This document shows positions 51,760-61,353 of a DNA stretch of 64,000 nucleotides, in pieces. Source of the DNA: Planctomycetota bacterium (GTDB lineage: Bacteria > Planctomycetota > UBA1135 > GCA-002686595); the NCBI GenBank assembly GCA_020638855.1, contig JACKHT010000002.1, positions 248,001 through 312,000 on the forward strand. The letters are read 5' to 3'. The first letter of the stretch is position 1, and each line of letters begins with the position of its first letter. A program made the position numbers and the translations under genes. Under the pieces are notes generated by a model. That model did no database searches, had not been told where the DNA came from, and saw nothing but the letters and a program-made list of their open reading frames with translations.

Positions 51760-54700
51760 TTAGGCAAACGCGACGGCCACCAGGTGCGCTTGCTCGGCTT
51801 GATGCCGGCGATGCGACCCGGTCGCAGGGCTCGAGTTCTCGGGCCGGCCCGCATACCGAATCGGGACGTCCATGTCGTAGAAGCGCTGCAGGATGAAGGA
51901 CCAAGCTCCCATGTTGCGCGGCGTTTCCTGAACCCACGTGATCGGCGCATCGCCGTACAAGGCGAGCGCCTCGCGCATCGCCTTGCGCGGGAACGGGTAC
52001 ATCTGCTCCAAACGCAGGATGGCCGTATCGGTGAGCCCCTGCTCGTCGCGGTGCGCGTCCAGGTCGTTGTACACCTTGCCCGAGCACAGGAGCACACGGC
52101 GCACGGCGCTGGGCTCGACCTTGTCATCGAGGATCAACTCCTGGAAGCGTCCTTGGGTCAGGTCGCTGATCGGGCTGGCGGCGCGCTTGTCGCGCAGGAG
52201 CGACTTGGGCGTGAAGACGATCAAGGGGCGCCGCACCTTGGACTGGCCGTGGCGGCGCAGAAGGTGGAAGAACTGGGCCGCCGTGGTGCAATCGCAAACG
52301 GTCATGTTGCCCGCCGAGCAAAGCCCCAGGTAGCGCTCGGGCCGTGCGCTCGAATGCTCGGGCCCTTGGCCATCGAACCCGTGGGGCAGCAGCATGATCA
52401 AGCTGGCGGTTTGCTTCCACTTGCTTTCGCCCGAGGCGATGAACTGGTCGAGCATCACCTGGGCGCCGTTGGCGAAATCGCCGAACTGGGCTTCCCAAAT
52501 GGCGATCGCTTCGGGCCGCGACAGGGCGTAGCCGTATTCGAACCCGAGGACTGCCTCCTCGGACAAGAGCGAGTTCCAGACCTCGAAGAAGGTCTTGCCG
52601 TCGGTTAGGGCCTGGAGCGGGATATGTTCTTGGTCGGTGACCTGGTCATGGATGACCGCGTGCCGGTGGCTGAAGGTACCACGACCCGAGTCCTGGCCCG
52701 AGAGCCGCAGCGGAACCCCGTCCTGCAGCAGGGTTCCGAAGGCCAGCGCCTCGGCGCAGCCCCAATCCAGGTCCTTCTCGCCGCGCACCATCGACTCGCG
52801 CCGCCGCAGCTGGCGCAGTAGGTTCGGATGCACCACAAACCCTTCGGGCATCGCGTTGAGCTTGTCGATCAGCTCAACCAAGCGTTCGGCGCTGCAACCC
52901 GTTTCGGGGCTCTCCGTCTCGGCGTAGTCGCCCGGGTGGTCCAGGGTCAGATCCAGGACCTCTCCCTTGCTCAGTTCGCGCGACGGCTCGGCTTTCTGCT
53001 CTTCGAGCGCGACCCGCAACTCCTCGTCGACCGCCTCCGAGATCTGCTGGGCTTCCGCTTCGGTCAAGGTTCCCCGGCGAATCGAAAGCCGCGTGTAGTT
53101 CTCGCGCACGGTGCGCATCTTGGCGATCTGGTTGTACAGAAGCGGTTGGGTGTAGGCCGGTTCGTCGCCCTCGTTGTGGCCCCAACGGCGGTAGCACACC
53201 ATGTCGATCACCGAATCGCCGCCGAACTTTTGGGTGTAGTCGACCGCCACCCGCGCCGAACGCAACACAGCCTCGGGGAAGTCTCCGTTGGCGTGCAGGA
53301 TGGGTGCTTCGACGCCCTTGGCCAGGTCGGTGCAGAAGTGGGTGGAGTGCAGGTCTCCGGGGCTGGCCGTGAACCCGATCTGGTTGTTGATCACCAAATG
53401 GACCGTGCCGCCGTTGCCGTAACCGCGCAACTCGGACATTTGGAAGGTCTCGGTGACCACCCCTTGGCCCGAGAAGGCCGCGTCGCCGTGGATCAGGACT
53501 GCCATGATCTTCTTGCGATCCTTGTCGCCGATGGTGTCCTGCAGCGCGCGCGTCATGCCGCACACAACCGGGTCCACGGCTTCGAGGTGGCTCGGGTTGG
53601 CGGAGAGCACCACATCGATGGTCTTGCCCGAGCGGGTTACGAACTTGCCCTTCTGACCCAGGTGGTACTTGACGTCGCCCGAGCCTTCTTCGGACAGCGG
53701 TAGGAGCACCGCCTCGAATTCGCGGAACACGTCGCGGTAGGACTTGCCCATGATGTTCACGAGCACGTTGAGCCGACCGCGGTGGGCCATGCCGATGACG
53801 ACTTTTTCGACGCCGTGCCCCACAGCACCCTCGAGGATCTCCGCCAAGGCCGCGATCATGGTGTCGCCGCCTTCGAGCGAGAAGCGCTTGTTGCCCACAT
53901 AACGCGTGTGCAGGAAGCGTTCGAAGTTTTCCGCCCGGGAGAGCAAGGCGAGGATGCGCTTGCGGTCCTCACGGCTGAATTCGAAGTGATGTTCGGTTTC
54001 TTCCACGCGCGACCGCATCCACCATTTGCGGTCCCGGTCGGTGATGTGCATGTACTCCACCGTCCAGCGCCGGCAATAGGCACGCCGCAAGGCAAACAGG
54101 ATCTCGCGCAATGTCGTGCGCGGCTTCTCACCGATGCCGCCCGAGTGGAAGGTGCGATCGAGGTCCCAGATCGTGAGCCCGTAGCTGGCCGGATCGAGCG
54201 ACTCGTAGTAGTCGGGGTGGTAGCCGAGCGGGTCCAGGTCGGCGATTTGGTGCCCCCGGCTGCGGTAGGCGTTGATCATGCGCCAAACCAGCACTTGGGT
54301 CTCTTCAGGATCGCGCGAGAGGTGCAGGTCGAGCCCCTGACGAGCGGGCGACCACGGAACCCGATAGGCCGCAAAGATCTCGTCGTAGAAGCCGTCGGCG
54401 CCTTGCAGCAGGTCGTCGACCCGCTTGAGCAAAAGCCCCGACTCCGCGCCTTGCACGACGCGGTGGTCGTAGGTGCTGGTCAGCGTCATGACCGGTCCCA
54501 CGGCCAGGCTGGCCAGGGCCTCGGGCGCGAGCCCCGCCATCTCCGGTGGAACACCAATCGAGCCGGTGGCGATGATCAGGCCTTGCCCATTCATCAGGCG
54601 CGGCACGCTCATCGACGTGCCGAAACCGCCGGGGTTGGTCAGGGTCAGGGTCGTACCCTTGAAGTCCTCCTGGGTCAGCTTGCCATCGCGTCCGCGGCGG

Positions 54701-55341
54701 ACCACATCGTCGTAGACCCCGTAGAAGTCTTTGAAGTTGAGCTTCTCGACCGCCTTGAGGCTCGGAACCACCAGCATGTGGCCGTCGGGCCCTGGCACGT
54801 CGATGGCGAGCCCCAAATTGACGTTGTGCGGGGTAAACCGGTGCGGTTTGCCGTCGACCTCGACGTACGAGGCTTGGACGCGGAGATTCTCTGCGATCGC
54901 GCGCACCAGGGCAAAAGCCAAGATGTGGGTGTACGAGGCCTTGTTGTAGGCGCGGATCGTCAGGTGTTCGTTGAGCAGCGCCCGGTTTTCGGTCAGGATC
55001 TTGGCGGAGATCACGCGCACCGAAGTGGCCGTGGGAATCGAGAGGCTCGCTTCCATGTTGGTCACGATCCGGCCGGCCACGCCTTTGAGCCACTCCAAGT
55101 CCCCTTCCGTGGCGGGCACGCCCGCGCCCGGGGTGCGGGAAGCCGGAGGCGCGGCCGCTTGGGGAGCGGCAGTTCGCGTGGGCTCGGCCATGGCCTCAGC
55201 CACGGGCGCTTCCTGCTCGGCGGCGGCGAAGATCTCGCTCCAAGTTTCCTCTACGCTGGCCGGATCCTGCCGCCAACGCTCGTACAGATCCTGCACGTAG
55301 CCAGCATTGACACCGTAGTCTTGTTCGAAATCGATGGGCAT
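51760..55341 (-). CDS. odhA: 2-oxoglutarate dehydrogenase fused E2-like/E1 protein (OdhA/Kgd type)
   Basis: 1193-residue TCA-cycle enzyme. It begins with the short E1 recruitment segment FEQDYGVNAGYVQDLYERW, then an Ala/Pro linker. A succinyltransferase-like catalytic domain follows at about 80-320 (VLANPGG-like TNPGGFGTSMSVPRL; STYDHRVVQGAESG, with the changed HxxxD pattern of actinobacterial OdhA). From about 350 there is a full E1: DLDPLGYHPDYYESLDP, VVIGMAHRGRLNVLVNIMGK, HGDAAFSGQGVVTETFQMS, LVINNQIGFTASP and, at the C-terminus, GRPENSSPATGSHRRHQAEQ. No lipoyl domain is present. The layout matches M. tuberculosis Kgd and C. glutamicum OdhA. Regulation by an OdhI-type FHA protein is possible but no partner is nearby. 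Confidence 0.93.
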   Translation of the reverse strand: MPIDFEQDYGVNAGYVQDLYERWRQDPASVEETWSEIFAAAEQEAPVAEAMAEPTRTAAPQAAAPPASRTPGAGVPATEGDLEWLKGVAGRIVTNMEASLSIPTATSVRVISAKILTENRALLNEHLTIRAYNKASYTHILAFALVRAIAENLRVQASYVEVDGKPHRFTPHNVNLGLAIDVPGPDGHMLVVPSLKAVEKLNFKDFYGVYDDVVRRGRDGKLTQEDFKGTTLTLTNPGGFGTSMSVPRLMNGQGLIIATGSIGVPPEMAGLAPEALASLAVGPVMTLTSTYDHRVVQGAESGLLLKRVDDLLQGADGFYDEIFAAYRVPWSPARQGLDLHLSRDPEETQVLVWRMINAYRSRGHQIADLDPLGYHPDYYESLDPASYGLTIWDLDRTFHSGGIGEKPRTTLREILFALRRAYCRRWTVEYMHITDRDRKWWMRSRVEETEHHFEFSREDRKRILALLSRAENFERFLHTRYVGNKRFSLEGGDTMIAALAEILEGAVGHGVEKVVIGMAHRGRLNVLVNIMGKSYRDVFREFEAVLLPLSEEGSGDVKYHLGQKGKFVTRSGKTIDVVLSANPSHLEAVDPVVCGMTRALQDTIGDKDRKKIMAVLIHGDAAFSGQGVVTETFQMSELRGYGNGGTVHLVINNQIGFTASPGDLHSTHFCTDLAKGVEAPILHANGDFPEAVLRSARVAVDYTQKFGGDSVIDMVCYRRWGHNEGDEPAYTQPLLYNQIAKMRTVRENYTRLSIRRGTLTEAEAQQISEAVDEELRVALEEQKAEPSRELSKGEVLDLTLDHPGDYAETESPETGCSAERLVELIDKLNAMPEGFVVHPNLLRQLRRRESMVRGEKDLDWGCAEALAFGTLLQDGVPLRLSGQDSGRGTFSHRHAVIHDQVTDQEHIPLQALTDGKTFFEVWNSLLSEEAVLGFEYGYALSRPEAIAIWEAQFGDFANGAQVMLDQFIASGESKWKQTASLIMLLPHGFDGQGPEHSSARPERYLGLCSAGNMTVCDCTTAAQFFHLLRRHGQSKVRRPLIVFTPKSLLRDKRAASPISDLTQGRFQELILDDKVEPSAVRRVLLCSGKVYNDLDAHRDEQGLTDTAILRLEQMYPFPRKAMREALALYGDAPITWVQETPRNMGAWSFILQRFYDMDVPIRYAGRPENSSPATGSHRRHQAEQAHLVAVAFA

Positions 55342-55494
55342 GGTGGGTGGATCCAGCTTGGTGGATTCTGCTCGTGGGTCCTGCTCGGGGGGTCCTGCGC
55401 GGGCAGCAACAGGCCTTCCAGGGCGCTCTCAAGGGCCTTAGTGAATGCGCTGCAAGGGGGAGATTGGAAGGATACCGGTTGGCGCGGTCAGGAA

Positions 55495-56442
55495 CTAGCC
55501 TCGGCGGTTCCGGTTCCGACTGTTGCCACCGGAGTTGCGGGACCCGTTCGAATTCCGGGAGCCGCCACCCGAACCGTTGCCGCTACGCGAGTTTCCGCCG
55601 CCCGAACCATTGCCGCTGCGCGAGCTTCGCCCGCCTGAGCCGTTGGTGCTGGACCCACTCCCGTTCGTGCTCTGGGCCCCGCTGGTACCCGAGCCCACCT
55701 GGGCAGGCGTCGAGAGGTGGACCGAGCGCACCCGGACGACGGGGCTCACCCCCACCGGATCGGGAACCCATCCATCGCCCCAACCATCCATGCTGAGGCT
55801 CGCGACATTGGGCAGGTACCCAGCCCCCACGAGCTGGGAGAACGCCGTCGACCAGTTGGTGGACAAGGGGCTCGTCGCCTGCAGCGCCGCGTTGTACAGG
55901 GTGATGGCCTGGTTGACGGTACGCAGACGGTCGATGGTCCACTCGCGACGCAAGTAGGTCACGTCGAGCACGCTTTGCAGATCGACGGGAGTCCCGAAGG
56001 TACCGTCCTCGCCTGCGCTCTCGAGGGTCCAAGTGTCCCCCGCCACGGTCACCCGATAGGGCCGCGACCAGCCATCGACTTGGTAGGTCGTCAAACCCGA
56101 AAGCTGGTCGGTGCTGATGCCTGGCAGGTAGGGGCCCGTCCATCCCGCCACCCCTTGCGGCGCGACCAACAGATTGGCCACCGACAGCGGCAGGCTGCCC
56201 GTATCCGCAAAGTAATTGGCGGCGGCATCGAGGATTTGGGTCTGCTCCTCTTGGGTCGCCTTGCGCGCCTTGTAGGTCAAGACCTTGGCGGTCACGGGGA
56301 TCGCCGCGCCCGCCAGGATCGCCAGAATCGTGACAGCCACGATCAACTCGATCAGGGTGAAGCCCGCTTGGCAGCGCCGGTTGGCGCGCTCGGACCGCCG
56401 ATCGCGGACGGCCGGAGAAACTTGGTTGGCTAGGGTACGCAT
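55495..56442 (-). CDS. gspG: Type II secretion pseudopilin with two domains and a Gly/Ser/Asn/Arg tail
   Basis: 315 residues, about twice GspG length. The prepilin N-terminus is classical: CQAGFTLIELIVAVTILAILAGAAIP, cut after Gly and methylated on Phe. Two GspG-like periplasmic parts follow: residues 55-150 (QILDAAANYFADTGSLPLSV ... DGWSRPYRV ... LESAGEDGTFG) and 160-245 (RTVNQAITLYNAAL ... GYLPNVASLSMDGWGDGWVPD). The last 70 residues are Gly/Ser/Asn/Arg repeats (SRSGNGSGGG and variants) with an 11-residue period. It is the last gene of the secretion operon, 1 base after gspF. The symbol rests on the N-terminus and position. Confidence 0.82.
   Translation of the reverse strand: MRTLANQVSPAVRDRRSERANRRCQAGFTLIELIVAVTILAILAGAAIPVTAKVLTYKARKATQEEQTQILDAAANYFADTGSLPLSVANLLVAPQGVAGWTGPYLPGISTDQLSGLTTYQVDGWSRPYRVTVAGDTWTLESAGEDGTFGTPVDLQSVLDVTYLRREWTIDRLRTVNQAITLYNAALQATSPLSTNWSTAFSQLVGAGYLPNVASLSMDGWGDGWVPDPVGVSPVVRVRSVHLSTPAQVGSGTSGAQSTNGSGSSTNGSGGRSSRSGNGSGGGNSRSGNGSGGGSRNSNGSRNSGGNSRNRNRRG
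55562..55624. repeat. 33-base repeat coding the pseudopilin tail
   Basis: Two near-identical 30-base blocks at 55562-55591 and 55595-55624, spaced by 33 bases, with a weaker third to about 55650. They code SRSGNGSGGGN-type units, so the frame is kept. Confidence 0.85.
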
Positions 56443-56443
56443 C

Positions 56444-57640
56444 TCAGGTCAAGTTGTCGTAGAGGGAGAAAATCGGCAGCAGGGTGGCCAGCAAGATGAA
56501 CGCCACCACCGCGCCGGCCACCACCAGGATGGTCGGCTCCATGAGCGCCAAGAACCACTTGACGGTGCGCGGAACCTCTTCGTCGTAGTAGCCCGCTAGG
56601 TTGTGGAACGACGAAGCGAGGTCTCCCGAGGTTTCGCCGATGTGGGCCATTTGCAGCAGCAAGGGGTCGAATTGGCCTTCTTTCTCCAGGCTCTCGGTGA
56701 TCGTCTGCCCACTGCGCACGCCATTTCCGACCCGCGCAAAGCAGGCAGCGAGGTGGGCGTTGCCGCAGGTCCGGCCAGCCACATCGAGCACCGTTCCGAT
56801 GTCGCAGCCCGCGGCATGCAAGGTGCCAGCTGTCGACGCAAAACGGCTGGTGGCGATCATGCGCGCCAGGTCGCCGTAGCGCGGGATCTTGAGACTCCAG
56901 CGGGCCGCGATCTCGCGCAGCGCTGGGGTACGCCGAATCACCACGCACAACCCGGCCACGGCCATGACACCGCCCATGACCCAGACCAAATTGCCGACCA
57001 AGAAGTCGGAGAGCCCCATCACAAACTGGGTTTCGCGCGGCAGGCTGTCGCGTCCGCCCGGGAAGAGCTTCATCAGCCGCGGCAGCACAAAGGTCAGGAG
57101 GACCACCACCAAACCCACGATCGCGAGCATCAGCATGACGGGGTAGATCAACGCCTGGACCGTCGTCACGCGGATGCCGCGCGCCCACTCCAAGTAGCCC
57201 GAAAGCCGCGCGAGCACCTGGGGCAGGGCTCCCGAAAGTTCCCCTGCCCGCACGCACTCGCGGTAGACATCGGGGAACGAGCGTTCGTCCTCGCGTAGGG
57301 CTTCGGACAGGCTGTTGCCGGCTTCCAAGCTGGCAGCCATGCGTTTCACCAGGGCGCGCCCGCCCGCTGTGCGCATGCGGTCCCCCACGCCTTTGAGCCC
57401 TTGTAGCATGGGCACCCCGGCCCCCAAGAGCGTCGCCACCTGGGTGGTGAAGAAAACCAGCTCGGAGCGGCTGAAACCTCGCCCCTTGGCCATCGAACCG
57501 ACCCGCGAGACCTTGGCTCGCAAGAGGGTCAGGCCCTTTTCTTCGAGCCGGCGATCCAGGTCGAGCGTGCTCTTGGCCTGGGCCAAGCCCGTGATCTGTT
57601 GCCCGCCGAAGGTCGAGGCGACGTATTCGAATTGCTCCAA
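56444..57640 (-). CDS. gspF: Type II secretion / type IV pilus inner-membrane protein GspF
   Basis: 398 residues. Platform protein of the secretion or pilus machine. It has two homologous GspF domains: one at about 75-195 (TTQVATLLGAGVPMLQGLKGV; ECVRAGELSGALPQVLARLSGYLE) and one at about 275-395 (RFASTAGTLHAAGCDIGTVL; QMAHIGETSGDLASSFHNLAGYYDEE). Hydrophobic segments include VQALIYPVMLMLAIVGLVVV and a C-terminal FLALMEPTILVVAGAVVAFILLA. N-terminal 60 residues form the usual cytosolic start. It is 2 bases after gspE in the same operon. Confidence 0.95.
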   Translation of the reverse strand: MEQFEYVASTFGGQQITGLAQAKSTLDLDRRLEEKGLTLLRAKVSRVGSMAKGRGFSRSELVFFTTQVATLLGAGVPMLQGLKGVGDRMRTAGGRALVKRMAASLEAGNSLSEALREDERSFPDVYRECVRAGELSGALPQVLARLSGYLEWARGIRVTTVQALIYPVMLMLAIVGLVVVLLTFVLPRLMKLFPGGRDSLPRETQFVMGLSDFLVGNLVWVMGGVMAVAGLCVVIRRTPALREIAARWSLKIPRYGDLARMIATSRFASTAGTLHAAGCDIGTVLDVAGRTCGNAHLAACFARVGNGVRSGQTITESLEKEGQFDPLLLQMAHIGETSGDLASSFHNLAGYYDEEVPRTVKWFLALMEPTILVVAGAVVAFILLATLLPIFSLYDNLT

Positions 57641-57642
57641 AG

Positions 57643-59304
57643 CTAGTCCTCCATCCGTTCCACGGCATTCACGCGCAGGACTTCCCCCATGGTGGTCAGG
57701 CCCCGGCGCACCTTGCGGCGACCGTCCTCGGCCATGTCGCGGAAGCCCGCTTCACGGGCCAGTCCCAAGATTTCCCGCACGTTGGCGCCGCGGCGCAGGA
57801 CCTCGCCAAAGCCTTGTGGCGGCAAGAACAATTCTTGCAGCACGGTTCGGCCCGAGAGCCCCGACTGGGCGCAGTACTCGCACCCCTTGCCCTTACGCGG
57901 CGTTCCGATGTCCCCCTCAAGGAAGATCACCTCCGCAGCGCTGGGCTCGTACGGCTCCGCGCACATTTCGCACACCTTGCGCACCAAGCGCTGTCCGACG
58001 ATGCCCGCCAATGCGTCCTCGAGCAGGTAACCGGGAATGCCCAAATCGATCAGCCGCGGCACGGCCCCGATCGCGCTATTCGTGTGCAAAGTCGACAGCA
58101 CCAGGTGCCCGGTCATCGAGGCCTTGATTGCCATGTCGGCCGTTTCTGCATCGCGGATCTCCCCCACCAGAATCACATCCGGATCCTGGCGTAGGAGCGC
58201 GCGCAGACCCTCCAGGAAGCCAAACCCGATGCTGGATTCGACTTGGCTCTGGCGCACCAAAGGAATCTGGTATTCGACCGGATCCTCGACAGTGGCTACG
58301 TTGCGCTGGATCGCGTCCACCTGGCTGAGCAGCGAGTACAGGGTGGTGGTCTTGCCGCTGCCCGTGGGACCGGTGACGAGGAACAGGCCATGGGGCAGCT
58401 CGCTGATCTCCTGCAGCCGCTCGCGCGCCCAACCCCCGAAACCCAATTGCCCCAGGGGAACCGTGCCCGAGGAACGGTCCAGGATGCGCATCACCAGGTT
58501 TTCGCCGAAGGAAACCGGCATCAAGCTGATGCGCAAGTCCACCGCGCGACCGTCCACCTTGGCGCGCATGCGCCCATCTTGGGGACGCCGACGCTCGGCG
58601 ATGTCGAGGCTGGAAAGGATCTTGACCCGCGAAATGATCGCCTCGGTGGCGGTCCTGGGTAGGCCTTCCCCGGCTACCAGGACTCCATCGATGCGATACC
58701 GCACCCGGGTCACCCCTTCTTCGGGCTCGATGTGGATGTCGGTGGCGCCGCGCCGCACGCCCTCTTGGATCAGGGCATCGGTCAATTCCTCGATCGGCCA
58801 GCGGACCTCGGTGGTGGCCCCCTCCGATTGGGAGTTCGCGAGGATCTTGGAGACCGGCGACTCGCGCGAAGCGAGGTACTTGCGCAGCAACAGGGCCAAA
58901 TCGCCCCGTGTGATCATGGCCAGTTCGAGCGGGTACGGGAAACGCTGCCGAATGGCCGAGACCTTCTCCGGATCCCCCGGGTCGGTCATGGCCACGTGCA
59001 GCACACCCGCCTCGACGCGAATCGGAAAGGCGCCGGAGCTTTGCACAAACTCCGGATCCAAGGCAGCGATCAGCAAGCTGTCCGGGCGGACATCGTTCAG
59101 GCGCACCAACGGCAGCCCGAGGCTGTCCGCGGTCACGATGGCCAAATGATCCTGACGCACGAACCCGAGCGACAGCAAGATCTCGCCCAGCGGACGGTGG
59201 ACGCGCTTCTGCTCGCGCAGCGCCACATCCAGCTGCGGGTTCGAGAGGTAGCCGCGCGCGATCAGCTCGTCGCCGATCCGCAATCGTGTTCCTTGCTGTG
59301 TCAC
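57643..59304 (-). CDS. gspE: Type II secretion ATPase GspE (PilB-like)
   Basis: 553 residues; drives pseudopilus assembly. Residues 1-150 are the N-terminal MshEN-type domain (LRIGDELIARGYLSNPQLDV). Walker A is GPTGSGKTTTLYS (312-324), followed by VATVEDPVEYQ (Asp box), Walker B in DPDVILVGEIRD, and the His box GHLVLSTLHTNSA. A tetracysteine zinc site KVCEMCAEP ... GKGCEYCAQSG is complete. The ATPase fold is intact. It starts 4 bases after gspD. Confidence 0.97.
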   Translation of the reverse strand: MTQQGTRLRIGDELIARGYLSNPQLDVALREQKRVHRPLGEILLSLGFVRQDHLAIVTADSLGLPLVRLNDVRPDSLLIAALDPEFVQSSGAFPIRVEAGVLHVAMTDPGDPEKVSAIRQRFPYPLELAMITRGDLALLLRKYLASRESPVSKILANSQSEGATTEVRWPIEELTDALIQEGVRRGATDIHIEPEEGVTRVRYRIDGVLVAGEGLPRTATEAIISRVKILSSLDIAERRRPQDGRMRAKVDGRAVDLRISLMPVSFGENLVMRILDRSSGTVPLGQLGFGGWARERLQEISELPHGLFLVTGPTGSGKTTTLYSLLSQVDAIQRNVATVEDPVEYQIPLVRQSQVESSIGFGFLEGLRALLRQDPDVILVGEIRDAETADMAIKASMTGHLVLSTLHTNSAIGAVPRLIDLGIPGYLLEDALAGIVGQRLVRKVCEMCAEPYEPSAAEVIFLEGDIGTPRKGKGCEYCAQSGLSGRTVLQELFLPPQGFGEVLRRGANVREILGLAREAGFRDMAEDGRRKVRRGLTTMGEVLRVNAVERMED

Positions 59305-59308
59305 CGGG

Positions 59309-60742
59309 TTACCTCTGGGTCTCCAACACGTCGTTGCCGTCGGTGTCCATGGCTTCCATCACAACCTTGCGCGATTCGCGGTATTGGTCGCGGTAGAACT
59401 GGCTCAACTGCGCCGCCTGACCCGGGCTCAGGACCCGTGGGGTCACGAACACCAACAATTCGCGACGGTCGGAGGTGTCCGCATCGTTGCGGAAGAAGCG
59501 ACCGACGAAGGGCAAGTGCATCAGCACCGGAACCCCTGTATCCTGGTCGCGGCGCCGGTCTTGCATCAAGCCGCCCAAGACGATCGTGTCGCCGTCTTGC
59601 ACCAAGAAGGTGTTGGCGAGCTTGCGCGAGTCGATGATGGGGATGTTCTGAAAGGTATCGACCACTTCGGAGAGCTCAAGGGCGATTTCCACTTGGAGCA
59701 CTCCGTGCTCTTGGATCGAGGGGGTTGCTTTGAGTTTGATGCCCGCTTCCTTGTACGCTACCTGCTGGACGACATTGCTGCCCAGCCCATCGCCGGTTTC
59801 GGTGGTGCTGGTGGTTTCGATGTAGGGCACTTCCTCGACCACGTCCACCGAAGCGAGCGTATTGGTCACCGAGATGACTCGCGGTGCGCTGACCAGCTCC
59901 AATCCGACGTAACGCCGAAGCGCGGTCATGTTGAGGCTCGGGTTGCCGTCCTGGCTCTCTAGGGTGAACGAAAACGCTCCCGGGCTCGTCCCCAGGGTCG
60001 TGGCCACCTGGTAGGCGGCGTCGTTCCAGTTGTCCGAGTAGTTGCTACGCACCCCGAAGTTGAACTCGTTGTCGAGGATGGCTTCGAAGATGGTGACTTC
60101 GAGCAGAACCTGGGGCTTGACCCGATCGACCGCCGCCAGGTAGGCACGCACGGTCTTCAGGGTGCGCATGTTCCCGTCCACGAGCACCACGTTGCGTCCT
60201 TCGTCGATCACGATGCGGCTCCCTGCAGCCAGGGCCTGCAGCTGCTCGGCCACGTCCTTGGCGGCCACCGATTGCAACGCAATGGCTTCGGTCACGGGCT
60301 GGTCGCCCTGGGTTGAGATCACCGAAAAGATGCCCGCTCCGTCCTGGACTAGGCGCAGCTCGTGTTTCTCCAGCAAGGCGCGCACGGCTTGGTCGACGGT
60401 CACCTGGGGAAACGACGCATTGACCGGAAAGTCGAGGTTGCCTTCGAGGATGAAGTTCACTCCCGCCTGGTCGGCGATCATGTTCAAGGCATCCCGCAGG
60501 CTGGTCCCGCGCAGATTCAGTTCCACCAATTCGTCGCTTCCAATGCGTGGCCAAACGGGTTCGGAGGCGTGGACGACGGGACCTGGCTCCGTGGTCGCTT
60601 CTTCCTCGGGCAGCAGCGAGTGGATGGGCGACTGGGTGAGCGCCTCGAGCAGGTCGGGGTGGAACAGCGCCACATCCGACTCGACCGCGTGGCAGCCCGA
60701 GAACACAGTCAGCGAGACAAGGGCAAGCAGGGAGGACTTCAT
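59309..60742 (-). CDS. gspD: Secretin GspD/PilQ-type outer-membrane channel
   Basis: 477 residues from the ATG at 60742. The N-terminus LLALVSLTVFSGCHAV has a lipobox. N0/N1-like domains follow: VELNLRGTSLRDALNMIADQAGVNFI and SVAAKDVAEQLQALAAGSRIVIDEGRNVVLVDG. The secretin domain lies at about 250-455: PQVLLEVTIFEAILDNEFNFG, VSAPRVISVTNTLASVDVVEEVPY, GIKLKATPSIQEHGVLQVEI and DTIVLGGLMQDRRRDQDTGVPVL, LPFVGRFFRND. Shorter than many GspD proteins (about 650), closer to PilQ/MshL. The start overlaps the PilP-like stop by ATGA. Confidence 0.95.
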   Translation of the reverse strand: MKSSLLALVSLTVFSGCHAVESDVALFHPDLLEALTQSPIHSLLPEEEATTEPGPVVHASEPVWPRIGSDELVELNLRGTSLRDALNMIADQAGVNFILEGNLDFPVNASFPQVTVDQAVRALLEKHELRLVQDGAGIFSVISTQGDQPVTEAIALQSVAAKDVAEQLQALAAGSRIVIDEGRNVVLVDGNMRTLKTVRAYLAAVDRVKPQVLLEVTIFEAILDNEFNFGVRSNYSDNWNDAAYQVATTLGTSPGAFSFTLESQDGNPSLNMTALRRYVGLELVSAPRVISVTNTLASVDVVEEVPYIETTSTTETGDGLGSNVVQQVAYKEAGIKLKATPSIQEHGVLQVEIALELSEVVDTFQNIPIIDSRKLANTFLVQDGDTIVLGGLMQDRRRDQDTGVPVLMHLPFVGRFFRNDADTSDRRELLVFVTPRVLSPGQAAQLSQFYRDQYRESRKVVMEAMDTDGNDVLETQR

Positions 60743-61353
60743 TGGATTTCGTCGGACAGTTGGGACGGGAGTTGGAATGGGCTGGCACCCTGGAAGCTGC
60801 GCGCTCCCATCGTGGGCAGGGAAATGCGGAACTCCTGTTGGCCATCGCTCAAGCTCACCCAGGTGGCCTCGATCGATTGGATCGAAAGCCCGGGAAGCAG
60901 TTCTTGGCCTTCGTGGAAGCTCTGCCCACCGAAGAGCGCCCGATGGCCCTTCGGGCTCAGCAAAATGGCCGACAGGGGTTTGGCTTGGAGTTGGTTTTGC
61001 CACGCCAGGACCGTGGGACTCTCCCCAGTCGCAGCCACTCCGCCCGGTTCGGACGCCCCCACCACACGGGCGACAGGCTGGCTCGTTTGGAAGTTGCGCA
61101 GCACCGAGTTCCACTGATCGGAGCTGGCTGGCGCGGAAGTCTCCGCCGATCCCGTGCTGGCCGGGGACACGGGGCCCTCGGGGATCAGGACCGAGTCGGT
61201 GGCGACGGCGATCTTGCCCACGGCGGGGCTTGGGCTGGCTTGGCTCTCGCCGGTCAAGAAGCTCGGCAGAATCCCGCGCAACTCGGGGATCCAGACAACC
61301 GCCATGCCGCCGGCAAGGACGGCCAAGAGAGACATTTGTTTGATGGAGATCAT
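60739..61353 (-). CDS. PilP/GspC-like periplasmic linker protein
   Basis: 204 residues. N-terminal membrane segment MSLLAVLAGGMAVVWIPEL, then a Ser/Pro/Ala-rich linker, and a small C-terminal domain: LSAILLSPKGHRALFGGQSFHEGQELLPGLSIQSIEATWVSLSDGQQEFRIS. This is the PilP/GspC homology-region pattern that touches the secretin. Family assignment rests on location between PilO-like and gspD genes and on the pattern, so it is moderate. ATGA overlaps lie at both ends. Confidence 0.7.
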   Translation of the reverse strand: MISIKQMSLLAVLAGGMAVVWIPELRGILPSFLTGESQASPSPAVGKIAVATDSVLIPEGPVSPASTGSAETSAPASSDQWNSVLRNFQTSQPVARVVGASEPGGVAATGESPTVLAWQNQLQAKPLSAILLSPKGHRALFGGQSFHEGQELLPGLSIQSIEATWVSLSDGQQEFRISLPTMGARSFQGASPFQLPSQLSDEIQ

